The notes under the pieces are model-generated. The model saw only the letters and a list, made by a program, of their open reading frames with translations. It was not told the origin of the DNA and made no database searches. Shown piece by piece: positions 17,324 through 26,348 of a stretch of 64,000 nucleotides of DNA (its first letter is position 1; the number at the start of each line of letters is the position of its first letter). The translations under genes were made by a program, and so were the position numbers. Origin of the DNA: Sphingobacteriales bacterium UTBCD1 (GTDB taxonomy: Bacteria > Bacteroidota > Bacteroidia > Chitinophagales > Chitinophagaceae); the NCBI GenBank assembly GCA_002066995.1, contig MWTC01000039.1, positions 62,001-126,000 on the forward strand. Reading direction: 5' to 3'.

Positions 17324-17722
17324 CTATTTTACATTAGCCACTACTTTGGCAGTATCCCGTTTCGCAATCCGCATGATACGGAATACTTCTCCGTAGAAAG
17401 CGGTAGTATCTGCATTGATCACAACTGTGGGCGTGTCCACAACAGCTTTCATTTTCCTTATTTCAGCACTAAGAAATGAATCAACACTGTTTTTATCAAT
17501 CATTTTCTGCCCCAGAAAATAATTCTGATTTTTATCAATGCTGACCACTATATTCTGCTTTGCTTTGGTATCCTTCGTTCCCCTGGGCAAACCCACCCGC
17601 ACAACATTGGGATTCGCCATAGTGGTCGTAATCAGGAAGAACATCAAAAGAATGAATAAAATATCATTCAATGAATCTGTAAAAACCTCCGACTGATCTC
17701 TATTTCTTTTTCTAAACTTCAT
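17324..17722 (-). CDS. exbD: ExbD/TolR biopolymer transport protein
   Basis: 132 residues: basic N-terminus, one membrane helix (about residues 18-38, containing the essential membrane Asp in FTDSLNDILFILLMFFL), and a periplasmic domain of about 90 residues. It couples the inner-membrane proton gradient to TonB or Tol machinery together with the ExbB-like protein encoded 20 bases upstream. No tonB gene is in the pair, so whether it energises TonB receptors (such as SusC here) or a Tol-Pal complex cannot be told. Confidence 0.9.
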   Translation of the reverse strand: MKFRKRNRDQSEVFTDSLNDILFILLMFFLITTTMANPNVVRVGLPRGTKDTKAKQNIVVSIDKNQNYFLGQKMIDKNSVDSFLSAEIRKMKAVVDTPTVVINADTTAFYGEVFRIMRIAKRDTAKVVANVK

Positions 17723-17742
17723 TCATCTTCTTATTTATATTA

Positions 17743-18435
17743 TTACCGGGTAGGCTCCTGCAATACGTCAAGAAAATCAGCTGCGGCTGCTTCCATCTTA
17801 TTGGCAGCCTTATCCACCTGTGTATTAAGATAACTGTAACCCAGGTAAGCGATCAGACCAATCACCAAACCTGAAATGGAAGTGATCAGCTTTGTGTAAA
17901 TACCCTGCGATATCACTCCGATCTCTACTTCATTTGCCCGGTGGATATCCGAAAATAATTGCATCAGACCGATCAGGGTTCCCACGAACCCAAAGATCGG
18001 GGCAGCTTTGGAAACAAAAGAAAGTACCGCAAGGTTTTTCTCCATGTTGTACATCTCCAGTTGTCCCACATTATCCATGCTCTTTTCAATACTGTCAATC
18101 GGCTTACCGATCCGTTGTATTCCCTTATCAATAATATGTGCAACAGGATTGTTGGTATTCTTTGCGAAACTCCTTGCGGCTACCACATTTCCGCTCACAA
18201 TATGATCACGGATAATATTCATAAAATTGCTATCGAGTTTGGAAACGTGCCGGATGGCTATATAACGTTCAGCAAAAAAATAAACTGCCAGCAACAGCAT
18301 CAGTCCCAAAGGAACCATAACCCAGCCGCCCATCACAATGAGATCAAAAAAACTTAAAGGTTCTCCCCCGGTACTGCCGGAAGTATTCTGCAAAGTTTTA
18401 CTGACTGTATCAACGATCTGTAATAAGTGAAACAT
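17743..18435 (-). CDS. exbB: MotA/TolQ/ExbB proton channel protein
   Basis: 230 residues with three membrane helices: one near residues 30-50 and a pair near 140-165 and 185-210. The conserved core is FVSKAAPIFGFVGTLIGLMQLF followed by GIYTKLITSISGLVIGLIAYLGYSYL. Forms the pentameric proton channel of Exb/Tol/Mot motors with the ExbD-like protein downstream; the two genes form a unit flanked upstream by a terminator and preceded by a TACATTTG promoter box. Confidence 0.92.
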   Translation of the reverse strand: MFHLLQIVDTVSKTLQNTSGSTGGEPLSFFDLIVMGGWVMVPLGLMLLLAVYFFAERYIAIRHVSKLDSNFMNIIRDHIVSGNVVAARSFAKNTNNPVAHIIDKGIQRIGKPIDSIEKSMDNVGQLEMYNMEKNLAVLSFVSKAAPIFGFVGTLIGLMQLFSDIHRANEVEIGVISQGIYTKLITSISGLVIGLIAYLGYSYLNTQVDKAANKMEAAAADFLDVLQEPTR

Positions 18436-18455
18436 ATTTTTCGTCTTTATGTGCG

Positions 18456-18463
18456 CAAATGTA
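18456..18463 (-). promoter_or_regulatory. -7 promoter box of exbB-exbD
   Basis: TACATTTG on the minus strand, 20 bases before the exbB start and downstream of the SPFH-gene terminator. No clear -33 box. Confidence 0.4.
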
Positions 18464-18515
18464 GTGTATCAGGCTAAAAAAAGGGATTCTGTTTTTCAAC
18501 AATGTATGAATGAAC

Positions 18516-18548
18516 GAAAAAAAGAATGCCCCGTTGTGCAAAGCATTC
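18516..18548 (-). terminator. Intrinsic terminator of the SPFH gene
   Basis: On the minus strand, GAATGC (18548-18543) and GCATTC (18529-18524) form a six-base stem with a 13-base loop, followed at once by seven T. It lies about 35 bases after the SPFH-protein stop codon and separates that gene from exbB-exbD. Confidence 0.6.
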
Positions 18549-18582
18549 AAGTTTCAGTTTTTTTTAACAGCTTTTATAAAAA

Positions 18583-19527
18583 TCATTTTGGGGGTGCAGT
18601 GGTGCCGGCCTGTTTTACCATCAATGCCTGTATTTGCTTCATGGTGGCTTCCATTCCTTCGGCGCTGCCATCGAGAAAGATCACATTCCCTCTTCCGTAT
18701 TCTGCAAAATTCTTTATTGCTTCTGTCCACATGCTGAATAAAATGACATTGGTGTCAAGGTTTGCCTGTTTCATTTGTTCGGCCGCTTCGGTCATGCCTC
18801 TTGCTACTTCCTGGCGGAATAAAGCAACACCCTGGCCCCGCAATCTTGCTGCTTCTTTTTCTGCTTCGGCAGAAATCTTGATGGCATTCCCTTCTGCTTC
18901 GGCAGCTTTTGTCTTGGTGATCAGCATTGCCTGGCCTTCGTTTTCAGCAGCAGCTTTCAGATTATTCGATGCCACCACCTTACTCATGGAATCGAGAATT
19001 ACTTTATCGAAAGTGATATCATTGATCTGCAGGTCCTGCAAATGATAGCCCCAGTCTGCCAGCACATGATCCACTCCTTCTTTCACATATTCCACGATCT
19101 CTTTTCTGAGTCCCAGTATTTCTGCTTGTTTTTTTGAAGCAACAAAAGCACGAATACTTCCTTCAATGGTGCGTATCAATGCCTGCATCATGTCCTTATC
19201 ACTTACAAATTTAAAAGCCACTTTCTTTATCGTTTCTTCCTGCTGATCAAAAACAGAATACAACAACATGGACTTGAAATAAACATTGGCCTGGTCGGAA
19301 GTGATCGCCTGGAATTCCAGCTCAACAGACCGGTTCTGATAAGATATTTTCCGGAAGACATTTTCAAAAAAGGGAATCTTTAAATTCAATCCCGGCCTGG
19401 CTACACGGCGGTATTTCCCGAACATAGTGATCACGCCAATAAATCCCTGGTTGATCGTAAAAAATAATCCGGGTAATAAGATGAGTACTACAAATATCCA
19501 CCAATACTGGGTAAAAACATTTTGCAT
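18583..19527 (-). CDS. SPFH/band 7 (prohibitin-like) membrane protein
   Basis: 314 residues. One N-terminal membrane anchor (about 8-28), an SPFH beta/alpha domain (about 30-205; GVITMFGKYRRVARPGLNLKIP, ITSDQANVYFKSMLLYSVFD), and a long Ala/Glu/Lys-rich coiled coil (about 205-285; AAENEGQAMLITKTKAAEAEG) that drives ring formation in this superfamily. Similar proteins scaffold membrane microdomains or attend FtsH-type proteases. It follows pepT by 45 bases; no NfeD-type protease partner is adjacent. Confidence 0.85.
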   Translation of the reverse strand: MQNVFTQYWWIFVVLILLPGLFFTINQGFIGVITMFGKYRRVARPGLNLKIPFFENVFRKISYQNRSVELEFQAITSDQANVYFKSMLLYSVFDQQEETIKKVAFKFVSDKDMMQALIRTIEGSIRAFVASKKQAEILGLRKEIVEYVKEGVDHVLADWGYHLQDLQINDITFDKVILDSMSKVVASNNLKAAAENEGQAMLITKTKAAEAEGNAIKISAEAEKEAARLRGQGVALFRQEVARGMTEAAEQMKQANLDTNVILFSMWTEAIKNFAEYGRGNVIFLDGSAEGMEATMKQIQALMVKQAGTTAPPK

Positions 19528-19572
19528 AACTGTTTTTTTAAATTATTTATACAATGAAGAATTTGTCATTAC

Positions 19573-20844
19573 TCATGACTTCTCTTCCCATATCATCACC
19601 AGGTGTACCATTGTCTCCACAGCTTTATTAATATCCTGAATGCTGATGAACTCCAGCCTGGAATGAATTCCCTGCATTCCGGTAAACAGGTTCGGGCAGG
19701 GCAGGCCCATAAATGAAAGCCGGCTGCCATCCGTTCCTCCCCGTACACTTTCCATTTTCAGCTCCAGGCCTGCTCTTGCAATTGCTTCTTTGGCATATTC
19801 CACCACATGCGGATACTGATCCAGCACTTCTTTCATATTGCGATATTGTTCGGTTACTGTAAATTCAAATGACGCTTTATGATACGTACGTATTAACTCT
19901 TCTATCTGCGTACGCAGGAAATCTTCTTTCTTTTTTAATCCTGCTGTTTCAAAATCACGGATGATAAAATCAATAGTGCACTTTTCAGCAATGCCATTCA
20001 CACGAACAGGATGAATAAATCCGCGGCGGCCCTCAGTGGACTCAGGAGACAACCGGTCTTTCGGTAATCCCGCCAGTATCTCCCCCGCTATCTTTAATGC
20101 ATTTACCATTTTCCCTTTTGCATATCCGGGATGAGCGCTTACACCATGAATGACCACCTGTACCGCATCGGCACTGAATGTCTCAATTTCCAGAGATCCG
20201 GCATCACCACCATCTAAAGTATATCCGAAAACCTGCCCGGCGCCCGGTGATGCGTCAACTCCAATTTTCTTCATGTCCACTTTCGCGGTCCCTTTGCCAA
20301 CTTCTTCATCCGGAGTGAACAGAATTTTTATTTCCCCGTGTTTTATCGAGGGATGAGCTACCAGGAAATTGGTAAAATCCATGATCGCAGCTACACCGGA
20401 TTTATCATCGGCGCCCAGCAAAGTAGTTCCGGAAGCAGTGATAATATCCTCACCAATCTTGCTTTCCAAATAAGGATAATCACTCATGCGCAGCACCTGT
20501 GAAGGATCATCAGGCAAAATAATGTCATGACCCTGGTAATTATTGTGTATGACCGGTTTCACTTCTGCTCCGCTGCAGTCAGGCGCCGTGTCAACATGCG
20601 AACAAAAGCAAATTACCGGTACATTTTTCGTACTGTTGGACGGGATGGTAGCATATACATATCCCCATGCATCCATGCGGGCATCGGTTATTCCGATCTG
20701 CTTCAACTCTTTTTCTAAAATCCTGCTGAGTTCTTTTTGCTTTTCAGTGGTGGGATGTGATTCTGCAAGCGGATCACTTTGTGTATCTAACTGCACATAG
20801 CGGATAAACCTGTCGGCTGCAGTAAATTTATATTTCTGAAACAT
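19573..20844 (-). CDS. pepT: Peptidase T (tripeptide aminopeptidase)
   Basis: 423 residues from the ATG at 20844 (MFQKYKF), against about 410 in E. coli. Zinc M20 family enzyme that removes the N-terminal residue of tripeptides in the cytoplasm. The metal and catalytic sites are visible: CSHVDTAPD near residue 85, LLGADDKSGVAAI near 145, TPDEEVGKGT near 180 and the dimerisation domain with HGVSAHPGYAKGKMVNA. The frame is open upstream to 21039 but that part crosses the slyD terminator and has no family similarity. Confidence 0.93.
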   Translation of the reverse strand: MFQKYKFTAADRFIRYVQLDTQSDPLAESHPTTEKQKELSRILEKELKQIGITDARMDAWGYVYATIPSNSTKNVPVICFCSHVDTAPDCSGAEVKPVIHNNYQGHDIILPDDPSQVLRMSDYPYLESKIGEDIITASGTTLLGADDKSGVAAIMDFTNFLVAHPSIKHGEIKILFTPDEEVGKGTAKVDMKKIGVDASPGAGQVFGYTLDGGDAGSLEIETFSADAVQVVIHGVSAHPGYAKGKMVNALKIAGEILAGLPKDRLSPESTEGRRGFIHPVRVNGIAEKCTIDFIIRDFETAGLKKKEDFLRTQIEELIRTYHKASFEFTVTEQYRNMKEVLDQYPHVVEYAKEAIARAGLELKMESVRGGTDGSRLSFMGLPCPNLFTGMQGIHSRLEFISIQDINKAVETMVHLVMIWEEKS

Positions 20845-20972
20845 ATTTAAAATTAGGGCATCGAAAATACGATTAAATGAAGCAATATTCTCCAAAACAT
20901 CTTCACATTGGCCAGCGCATAGCTGTTGCTGCATGATATTCAGCAGCAGATAAGAAGAGGCAAGAAAAAAGT

Positions 20973-21003
20973 AAAAAAGCTTAACAACCCTGAGCTTTTT
21001 TTT
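20973..21003 (-). terminator. Intrinsic terminator of slyD-like gene
   Basis: A nine-base stem (aaaaaagct 20973-20981 with agctttttt 20993-21001) around an 11-base loop, 44 bases past the slyD-like stop codon on the minus strand. The flanking A and T runs make it readable as a terminator in either direction; only the minus-strand gene needs it. Confidence 0.7.
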
Positions 21004-21046
21004 GCTCCGCTGCAGTAATACAAAAGCGTACTCCTGCACTGACTAC

Positions 21047-21502
21047 TTAAGGCGTAATGATCAGTGGGCTTCCTCCCTCTATTTCCACCAACTCAATATC
21101 GAATACAAGATCCTGGCCGGCCAAAGGGTGGTTGGCATCCAGCACTACAGAATCTTCTTTTACCTGAATCACTATTACTTCAATATCATGGCCTGATCCA
21201 TCACTCATCATTAAAGGCATTCCTGGTTTCAGCTCCATGTCTTTGGGAAAATTTTCTTTCGGAACCTCTATCACCATTTGAGAATTGCGGGGGCCATAGG
21301 CTTCTTGGTAAGAAATATTAATGGTTTTCTTTTCACCGACTATCATTCCGGTCACACCTTCGTCAAAGCCTTTGATCACCATTCCGCTTCCCACTTCAAA
21401 TTCCAGGGGTGAACGGTTTGTTGAACTGTCAAAAGTTTCTCCGCTTGTAAGTTTTCCATGATAATGAACTTTTACTTTGTCGCCGCTTTTTACTTTTCTC
21501 AT
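21047..21502 (-). CDS. FKBP-type peptidyl-prolyl isomerase, SlyD-like
   Basis: 151 residues. N-terminal FKBP half (VKVHYHGKLTSGETFDSS, near residues 10-27), then the inserted IF chaperone domain (about 70-125, NSQMVIEVPKENFP) and the return strand containing LDANHPLAGQDLVFDIELVEI, the signature of the SlyD class. Cytoplasmic folding helper that isomerises prolyl bonds. The His-rich metal-binding tail of E. coli SlyD is absent, as in most homologues. Single-gene unit with a terminator. Confidence 0.9.
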   Translation of the reverse strand: MRKVKSGDKVKVHYHGKLTSGETFDSSTNRSPLEFEVGSGMVIKGFDEGVTGMIVGEKKTINISYQEAYGPRNSQMVIEVPKENFPKDMELKPGMPLMMSDGSGHDIEVIVIQVKEDSVVLDANHPLAGQDLVFDIELVEIEGGSPLIITP

Positions 21503-21617
21503 TTTATTTATTTTAAAATTTTAACAGAAACTGCGGAAAGATAGCCTAAAAATCTGAACAGATCGTTGATTAAGGTTCGTTCATTCAGTTAATTTTACAG
21601 AAATTTATCTCTTAATT

Positions 21618-21625
21618 TATACTTG
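21618..21625 (+). promoter_or_regulatory. -7-like promoter box of namZ
   Basis: TATACTTG (one mismatch to TAnnTTTG), four bases before the ATG at 21630. Its position matches the exact boxes of kdsA and others. Confidence 0.35.
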
Positions 21626-21629
21626 TAAA

Positions 21630-22901
21630 ATGAATTACATGAAAAAGATCCTGATCCTGCCATTGTTACTGTGGCTCTTCAGTTGTACTGCACAAAAATC
21701 TGTACCTGTCTTCCCGGAACATCAAAAGATCTTAGCAGGCGCTGAAAGAATTGATACCTATCTTCCTTACCTGAAAGGAAAACGTGTCGGCATTTTTGCT
21801 AACCAGACTTCTGTTGTAGGGCACACACACCTGGTGGATACTTTAAGAAAACTGGGTATCAACATTCAAGTGATCTTCGGACCGGAACATGGTTTCAGAG
21901 GTACGGCAGATGCAGGTGAAAAAGTCGGTAATTATATAGACAAACAAACAGGAATTCCTGTGGTCTCATTATTCGGTGCCAAATCAAAGCCTGATGCAGA
22001 AGATCTGAAAAATGTGGACATCATGATTTTTGATTTACAGGATGTGGGCTGCCGCTTTTACACATACATCATCTCCATGCAGAAATTCCTGGAAAGCGCT
22101 TTGGAAAATCATAAACCGTTATTATTACTTGACCGCCCCAATCCCAATGGATTCTATGTGGATGGCCCGGTATTGGATCTGAAATTTAAGAGCGGAGTGG
22201 GCAGCCAGCCTGTCCCTATCGTTTACGGAATGACGATCGGTGAATATGCCACCATGTTGCTGGGAGAAAAATGGTTGTCGGAAAAGGCAAATGAGATCAA
22301 TGCTTCTTACGCTTCGTTCAAGCCCACAAAAGAAAATCCTTTTTATTTCAAAGTGATCCCCTGCCAGAACTATACACACAACAGCAAATATATTCTGCCG
22401 GTAAAGCCATCCCCAAATCTGCCGGATATGCAATCCGTTTACCTTTACCCTTCTACCTGCTTTTTTGAAGGCACTGTACTGAGTGAAGGAAGAGGCACAG
22501 ATAAACCTTTCCAGGTTTTTGGGCACCCATCGTATCCGAAAAACATGTATTCATTTGTTCCAAAACCGAATGAAGGAGCAAAAAATTCCAAACACTATTA
22601 TGAAACCTGCTACGGATGGAACTTATCCGGCAGTACAGAAAAAGTTTTAAAAGAAATAGGTAACCATATACAGTTGAAATGGGTTATTGAAGCGTATCAA
22701 TTATTTCCGGGGAAAGACAGTTTCTTCCTGAAAAATAATTTCTTTAACAAGCTGGCCGGTAATGATATTTTAATGCAGCAGATCAAAGACGGTAAAAGTG
22801 AGGCAGAAATCAGGAAAAGCTGGGAGCCGAAACTGACCGGGTTTAAATCGATCCGGAAAAAATATTTACTATATGAAGACTTTGAAGCGCCAATCCCCTA
22901 A
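21630..22901 (+). CDS. NamZ-like exo-beta-N-acetylmuramidase (DUF1343, GH171)
   Basis: 423 residues. Lipoprotein-type signal (LLWLFSC, Cys near residue 19), so probably anchored in the periplasm. The DUF1343 core is clear: LKGKRVGIFANQTSV (near residue 50), VIFGPEHGFRGTADAGE (near 88), DLQDVGCRFYTYIISM (near 137), LDRPNPNG (near 168) and YLYPSTCFFEGTVLSEGRGT (near 270). Family members, founded by Bacillus NamZ, cleave terminal N-acetylmuramic acid from peptidoglycan fragments, so this is a likely cell-wall recycling enzyme. A second ATG lies at 21639; the promoter-like box favours 21630. fmt follows 32 bases later. Confidence 0.88.
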   Translation: MNYMKKILILPLLLWLFSCTAQKSVPVFPEHQKILAGAERIDTYLPYLKGKRVGIFANQTSVVGHTHLVDTLRKLGINIQVIFGPEHGFRGTADAGEKVGNYIDKQTGIPVVSLFGAKSKPDAEDLKNVDIMIFDLQDVGCRFYTYIISMQKFLESALENHKPLLLLDRPNPNGFYVDGPVLDLKFKSGVGSQPVPIVYGMTIGEYATMLLGEKWLSEKANEINASYASFKPTKENPFYFKVIPCQNYTHNSKYILPVKPSPNLPDMQSVYLYPSTCFFEGTVLSEGRGTDKPFQVFGHPSYPKNMYSFVPKPNEGAKNSKHYYETCYGWNLSGSTEKVLKEIGNHIQLKWVIEAYQLFPGKDSFFLKNNFFNKLAGNDILMQQIKDGKSEAEIRKSWEPKLTGFKSIRKKYLLYEDFEAPIP

Positions 22902-22921
22902 TAAGGGATTTTGAAAACGTT

Positions 22922-22929
22922 TACATTTA
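22922..22929 (+). promoter_or_regulatory. -7-like promoter box of fmt
   Basis: TACATTTA (one mismatch to TAnnTTTG), four bases before the ATG at 22934. Weak on its own; listed because the spacing equals that of the exact boxes elsewhere in the window. Confidence 0.3.
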
Positions 22930-22933
22930 AAGT

Positions 22934-23965
22934 ATGGATGATCCCGAAAATAAAATGGAAGGCAATAATCAAAGTTCCCCTCACTTGGGAGCAGGAGATA
23001 TCCGCATCATCTTCATGGGCACTCCTGATTTTGCCGTTGCTTCACTGGAAGCATTGGTGAAAGCAAAATACAATATTGTTGCCGTAGTGACCGCAATGGA
23101 TAAACCTGCAGGCAGGGGAATGAAAATGCAGGAAAGCCCGGTAAAAAAATATGCAGTACGGCATCATCTGAAAGTTTTACAGCCCGGAAAACTGAAGGAC
23201 CCCGGTTTTATAAACGAATTAAAATCTCTGAATGCAGATCTTCAAATCATCGTCGCATTCAGGATGCTGCCTGAAGTGATATGGAATATGCCGCCGATGG
23301 GAACGATCAATGTACATGCTTCTCTCCTGCCTCAATACCGCGGTGCTGCTCCTATCAACTGGGCCATCATCAACGGAGAAAAAGAAACCGGCATTACCAC
23401 TTTCAAACTGAAACACGAAATTGATACCGGGAATATTTTATTACAGGAAAAAATTGAGATCGGCGAAAACGAAACTGCAGGAGAATTACATGACCGTCTT
23501 AAAGAACTGGGAGCACAGGTATTATTGAAAACTATACAAGGCCTGGCAGAAAAAACATTGACCGAAACGCCTCAATCATCAATGAGTAATCCACAACAAC
23601 CAAACGAGGAAACTCAAATCTCCGGTTCCATGTTTACTAACTTTGTGCTGAAATCAGCGCCAAAAATTTTTACTAAGACCTGTGAAATTGACTGGCACAA
23701 AAATGCAGATGACATACACAATCTCATTCGTGGATTATCCCCCTATCCTGCCGCCTTTACCGAACTCGGCGATAAAACGATCAAAGTCTTCCGAAGTGAA
23801 AAAGAAATGATCCTTCCCACTACCAGAACCGGCCATTGGGAATCAGACAAAAAAACATTCCTGAAGTTTGCCTGTTCAGACGGGTATATTTTTCTCAGAG
23901 AAGTTCAGCTGGAAGGAAAGAAGCGAATGACGATCGAAGACTTTTTGAGGGGATACAGGTTTTAA
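22934..23965 (+). CDS. fmt: Methionyl-tRNA formyltransferase
   Basis: 343 residues, of which the first 25 precede the usual start of the family (IRIIFMGTPDFAV), so either this is a lineage-specific N-terminal extension or translation begins later; no other ATG gives the full domain except 22967 (MEGNN). Transfers a formyl group from 10-formyl-THF to initiator Met-tRNA. The catalytic Asn-His-Asp triad is visible in INVHASLLPQYRGAAPINW and KLKHEIDTGNIL, and the C-terminal OB-like tRNA-binding domain follows from about residue 240. An extra loop rich in Gln/Ser (about 213-228) joins the two domains. Confidence 0.94.
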   Translation: MDDPENKMEGNNQSSPHLGAGDIRIIFMGTPDFAVASLEALVKAKYNIVAVVTAMDKPAGRGMKMQESPVKKYAVRHHLKVLQPGKLKDPGFINELKSLNADLQIIVAFRMLPEVIWNMPPMGTINVHASLLPQYRGAAPINWAIINGEKETGITTFKLKHEIDTGNILLQEKIEIGENETAGELHDRLKELGAQVLLKTIQGLAEKTLTETPQSSMSNPQQPNEETQISGSMFTNFVLKSAPKIFTKTCEIDWHKNADDIHNLIRGLSPYPAAFTELGDKTIKVFRSEKEMILPTTRTGHWESDKKTFLKFACSDGYIFLREVQLEGKKRMTIEDFLRGYRF

Positions 23966-23981
23966 GTTACAAACGTCAAAT

Positions 23982-24006
23982 ACCAGACGCCAGGCGCCTG
24001 GTTTTA
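23982..24006 (+). terminator. Probable terminator after fmt
   Basis: Inverted repeat ACCAGaCGC...GCGcCTGGT (23982-24002, one mismatch) followed by TTTTAAAAT, 16 bases past the fmt stop. It contains the perfect 12-base palindrome CCAGGCGCCTGG at 23990-24001. The T-run is short, so efficiency is doubtful. Confidence 0.45.
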
Positions 24007-24085
24007 AAATAAAAATTTCAAATCGAAAGAAACAGGTAAACAGAAAAAAAAGAAACTTAAATGACACCCTCGTTATCCTGTAGCT

Positions 24086-25219
24086 CTATAACCCCAGCTT
24101 TTCCAGCAGCTCTTTCCCCAGTGCAGCTTTGGGTACTACAATGCTGATGGTGTTGATCGCAAAATATGATTCAGACACATTGATGAATCCATCATAAGGT
24201 CCTACTTTCCCCCAGGAATTTTTTACGATGAAAAATGTTTTCCCTCCTTTTGACTTTTCTATTCCCGTAAGATGCATCAGGTGATCATCCTGAGTGGTCA
24301 GGTCTTCATATAATTCCTGGCGTATGGTTGCGCTGTAAGGAGCTTCCTGCATATCGGGATTAATCGCTTGCGTTGAGTAGATTTTTTTATCATCCAGATT
24401 TAAAGCCAGTCCTATATCCTGCCTGAAGCCATTATTGCTCACATCGGCATCCCAGGAAACGGAATAACCTTTTTCAATAGCAGAGGTAACCACTTCAATT
24501 AATTCATTTAAAGGCAGATTATAAAATGACCCGTTAGCAAAATTATCGGGCACCTGCAGGATAAACGGTTTGTAATAAGGCTCATGTGTAAAGGAAGTAA
24601 GACTGACATAATCATTTGCATTGAAATGCAACACATCTTTTGCAAAACTCAGTGGAGTGTAATCTTTTCCATCGTAATTAAAATGTGATGGTGCAGCTCC
24701 CATAAATTGATCAAGTATCTTTGTATACCCGTTCAGCCAAGCGGAACTGATAGGTTGATTACTCAAAACACTATCCAGATATTTCTTCAATGAGCGAAAC
24801 ATCTTCTGATGATCGTAAGAAGTGGCTCCGTTTATCAAGCCGGTATAATCTTCCAGCGGCATGGCGCCATAAGTGGTAACGGCATGGATCTCATCATGTC
24901 CTAAACCGCCTTCACCAAACTGGGCTTTACCCTGTCTTAAAATATAATTTTTTGCTTTTTCGATGTAAATATTCCTCACGGTAAACATCTCACTCAGGTC
25001 GATAGAACGATTGTCCTTCCTGATCTCATCACTCTCAACCAATGAAGTTGTCGAGAAGCACCAGCAGGTCCCGGTCATCGCCTGGTTCTTCACTGAAGTT
25101 GCAGCGATTTTCTTTACATCAAAAAATTGTACCGGTTGTGCAGTGAATCCTGCTGATTGCTGCGCAAGGGCAAAAAACTGTACCCCGATTAAAAAATAAA
25201 AAAACAAAGATCTTTTCAT
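24086..25219 (-). CDS. C1 family (bleomycin hydrolase/PepC-like) cysteine peptidase
   Basis: 377 residues with a signal peptide (1-20, ending ALAQ), so an exported member, unlike cytoplasmic PepC. The papain-type catalytic set is complete: Cys52 in NQAMTGTCWCFS, His in DDHLMHLTGI (near residue 306) and Asn in VKNSWGKVGPYDG (near 332). Between them lies the aminopeptidase C-like insertion (YVSLTSFTHEPYYKPF). It would trim peptides from the N-terminus in the periplasm. Same direction as the LysM and RNA-methyltransferase genes upstream, 19 bases behind the LysM gene. Confidence 0.88.
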   Translation of the reverse strand: MKRSLFFYFLIGVQFFALAQQSAGFTAQPVQFFDVKKIAATSVKNQAMTGTCWCFSTTSLVESDEIRKDNRSIDLSEMFTVRNIYIEKAKNYILRQGKAQFGEGGLGHDEIHAVTTYGAMPLEDYTGLINGATSYDHQKMFRSLKKYLDSVLSNQPISSAWLNGYTKILDQFMGAAPSHFNYDGKDYTPLSFAKDVLHFNANDYVSLTSFTHEPYYKPFILQVPDNFANGSFYNLPLNELIEVVTSAIEKGYSVSWDADVSNNGFRQDIGLALNLDDKKIYSTQAINPDMQEAPYSATIRQELYEDLTTQDDHLMHLTGIEKSKGGKTFFIVKNSWGKVGPYDGFINVSESYFAINTISIVVPKAALGKELLEKLGL

Positions 25220-25238
25220 GTTTGTTGATTAATGAAAA

Positions 25239-26297
25239 TTAAAAGTTCACTTTAACGACGAATTTCCCCGTATCCTGTATGTCAAGCCGTGAAGCTGCCG
25301 CATCGCTGATGCGAAGCTCCAGCCCCTGGTTTTGCCGGATCCCATTCATGGCTCCCAATACTTTAGCATAAATTATCTTTTCATTGGAAGGGTTGGTAAC
25401 CATGATTACGGTTCCGGGGTCAACTCCATCCATTAAAGCATAATACTTCTCATCCGTCCAGCCATTGATCGTTTTAAATATTCCCGAGGTTAATGTTGCT
25501 TCTTTTGATAAAGGAAATGCTTTGATCTGCTGTTCAAAATTATTTTTGAAATATCCTTTTCCCAAAGTTGCTGTTGTTTCAGAAATTGCACCAGCACTAT
25601 TGGATGTATTTACCGGCTTCTCTACCCCGGCTGTTTTTGTTTCATCTGTTTTTACATTATTCTTTACAGCTTCAATCTTTTCAGATGCGGGTTTTACTGT
25701 CTCTTTTGCTTCTTCTTTCCTGATTTCGGGTTTTGCTGCCTCTTTTGTTTCTTCTTTTTTGATTTCAGTTTTTGATTCTTCGGGTTTTCCGGTTTTTGTT
25801 TTATTTACGGCCTCTTCTTTTTTTGGAATTACAATATTATTTTCTTTTGCTATTTCCCCGGTAGTCAGGAATCCCGCTACCAGTTTCGCCCCTGCCGTCA
25901 CATTATCCCCGGAAAGATTATTCCATGCTTTCAGGTTTTCTATAGAAACTTTATTGTTCCTGATACTGATTTTTGAAAGATTTTCTTTTTCCCCCGCAAT
26001 GGTATAGACAGGTATTCCTCCATTTACATTCTGTGAAAAATTAGTGTCAGACAAAGGGATCATAATTTCCTGTCCTATGCTTAATCCCTTTGACATATCC
26101 AGAGAATTAAAGGCAGCAAGATGCTTCGGTGAAACATTAAACAAACGCCCGATGGAATAAAAATTTTCTTTCGGGGTGATCTTATGTTCTACATATAGCC
26201 CTTTGCTCCCGGATTTTAAAAAAAGGTATTCCGTTTGTGCATTCAGGAAACCCGCTACAACTACCTGACACAGTAATAACAGGGACAGCTTTTTCAT
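25239..26297 (-). CDS. LysM domain protein with Lys/Glu-rich linker and SPOR/RlpA-like tail
   Basis: 352 residues from the ATG at 26297 (MKKLSLLLL). Signal peptide (1-21), a LysM-type motif (about 35-80; KITPKENFYSIGRLFNVSPKHLAAFN) that binds N-acetylglucosamine polymers, a second weaker LysM-like unit (about 95-145), a low-complexity Lys/Glu/Thr linker built of KKEE-type units (about 160-235), and a C-terminal domain of about 100 residues with VMVTNPSNEKIIYAKVLGAM, resembling a double-psi barrel. Likely a periplasmic cell-wall-bound protein. Function beyond glycan binding is unknown. Confidence 0.8.
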   Translation of the reverse strand: MKKLSLLLLCQVVVAGFLNAQTEYLFLKSGSKGLYVEHKITPKENFYSIGRLFNVSPKHLAAFNSLDMSKGLSIGQEIMIPLSDTNFSQNVNGGIPVYTIAGEKENLSKISIRNNKVSIENLKAWNNLSGDNVTAGAKLVAGFLTTGEIAKENNIVIPKKEEAVNKTKTGKPEESKTEIKKEETKEAAKPEIRKEEAKETVKPASEKIEAVKNNVKTDETKTAGVEKPVNTSNSAGAISETTATLGKGYFKNNFEQQIKAFPLSKEATLTSGIFKTINGWTDEKYYALMDGVDPGTVIMVTNPSNEKIIYAKVLGAMNGIRQNQGLELRISDAAASRLDIQDTGKFVVKVNF

Positions 26298-26348
26298 GAC
26301 AGGGAAATTAGACAGCAAAGATGGGCAATTTTCGCCAGAGCATTTCAT

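Noticed and set aside
18449..19045. 198-codon open frame on the plus strand opposite the SPFH gene
   Set aside because: Shadow of the Ala/Glu-rich coiled coil of the SPFH protein; overlaps the terminator and has no recognisable domain.
20845..21039. 65-residue N-terminal extension of peptidase T
   Set aside because: It reads through the terminator of the upstream slyD-like gene, and known PepT proteins begin near the Met at 20844.
25465..26007. 180-codon open frame on the plus strand opposite the LysM gene
   Set aside because: It mirrors the low-complexity Lys/Glu linker of the LysM protein (giving Phe/Ser/Val-rich antisense) and has no family features.
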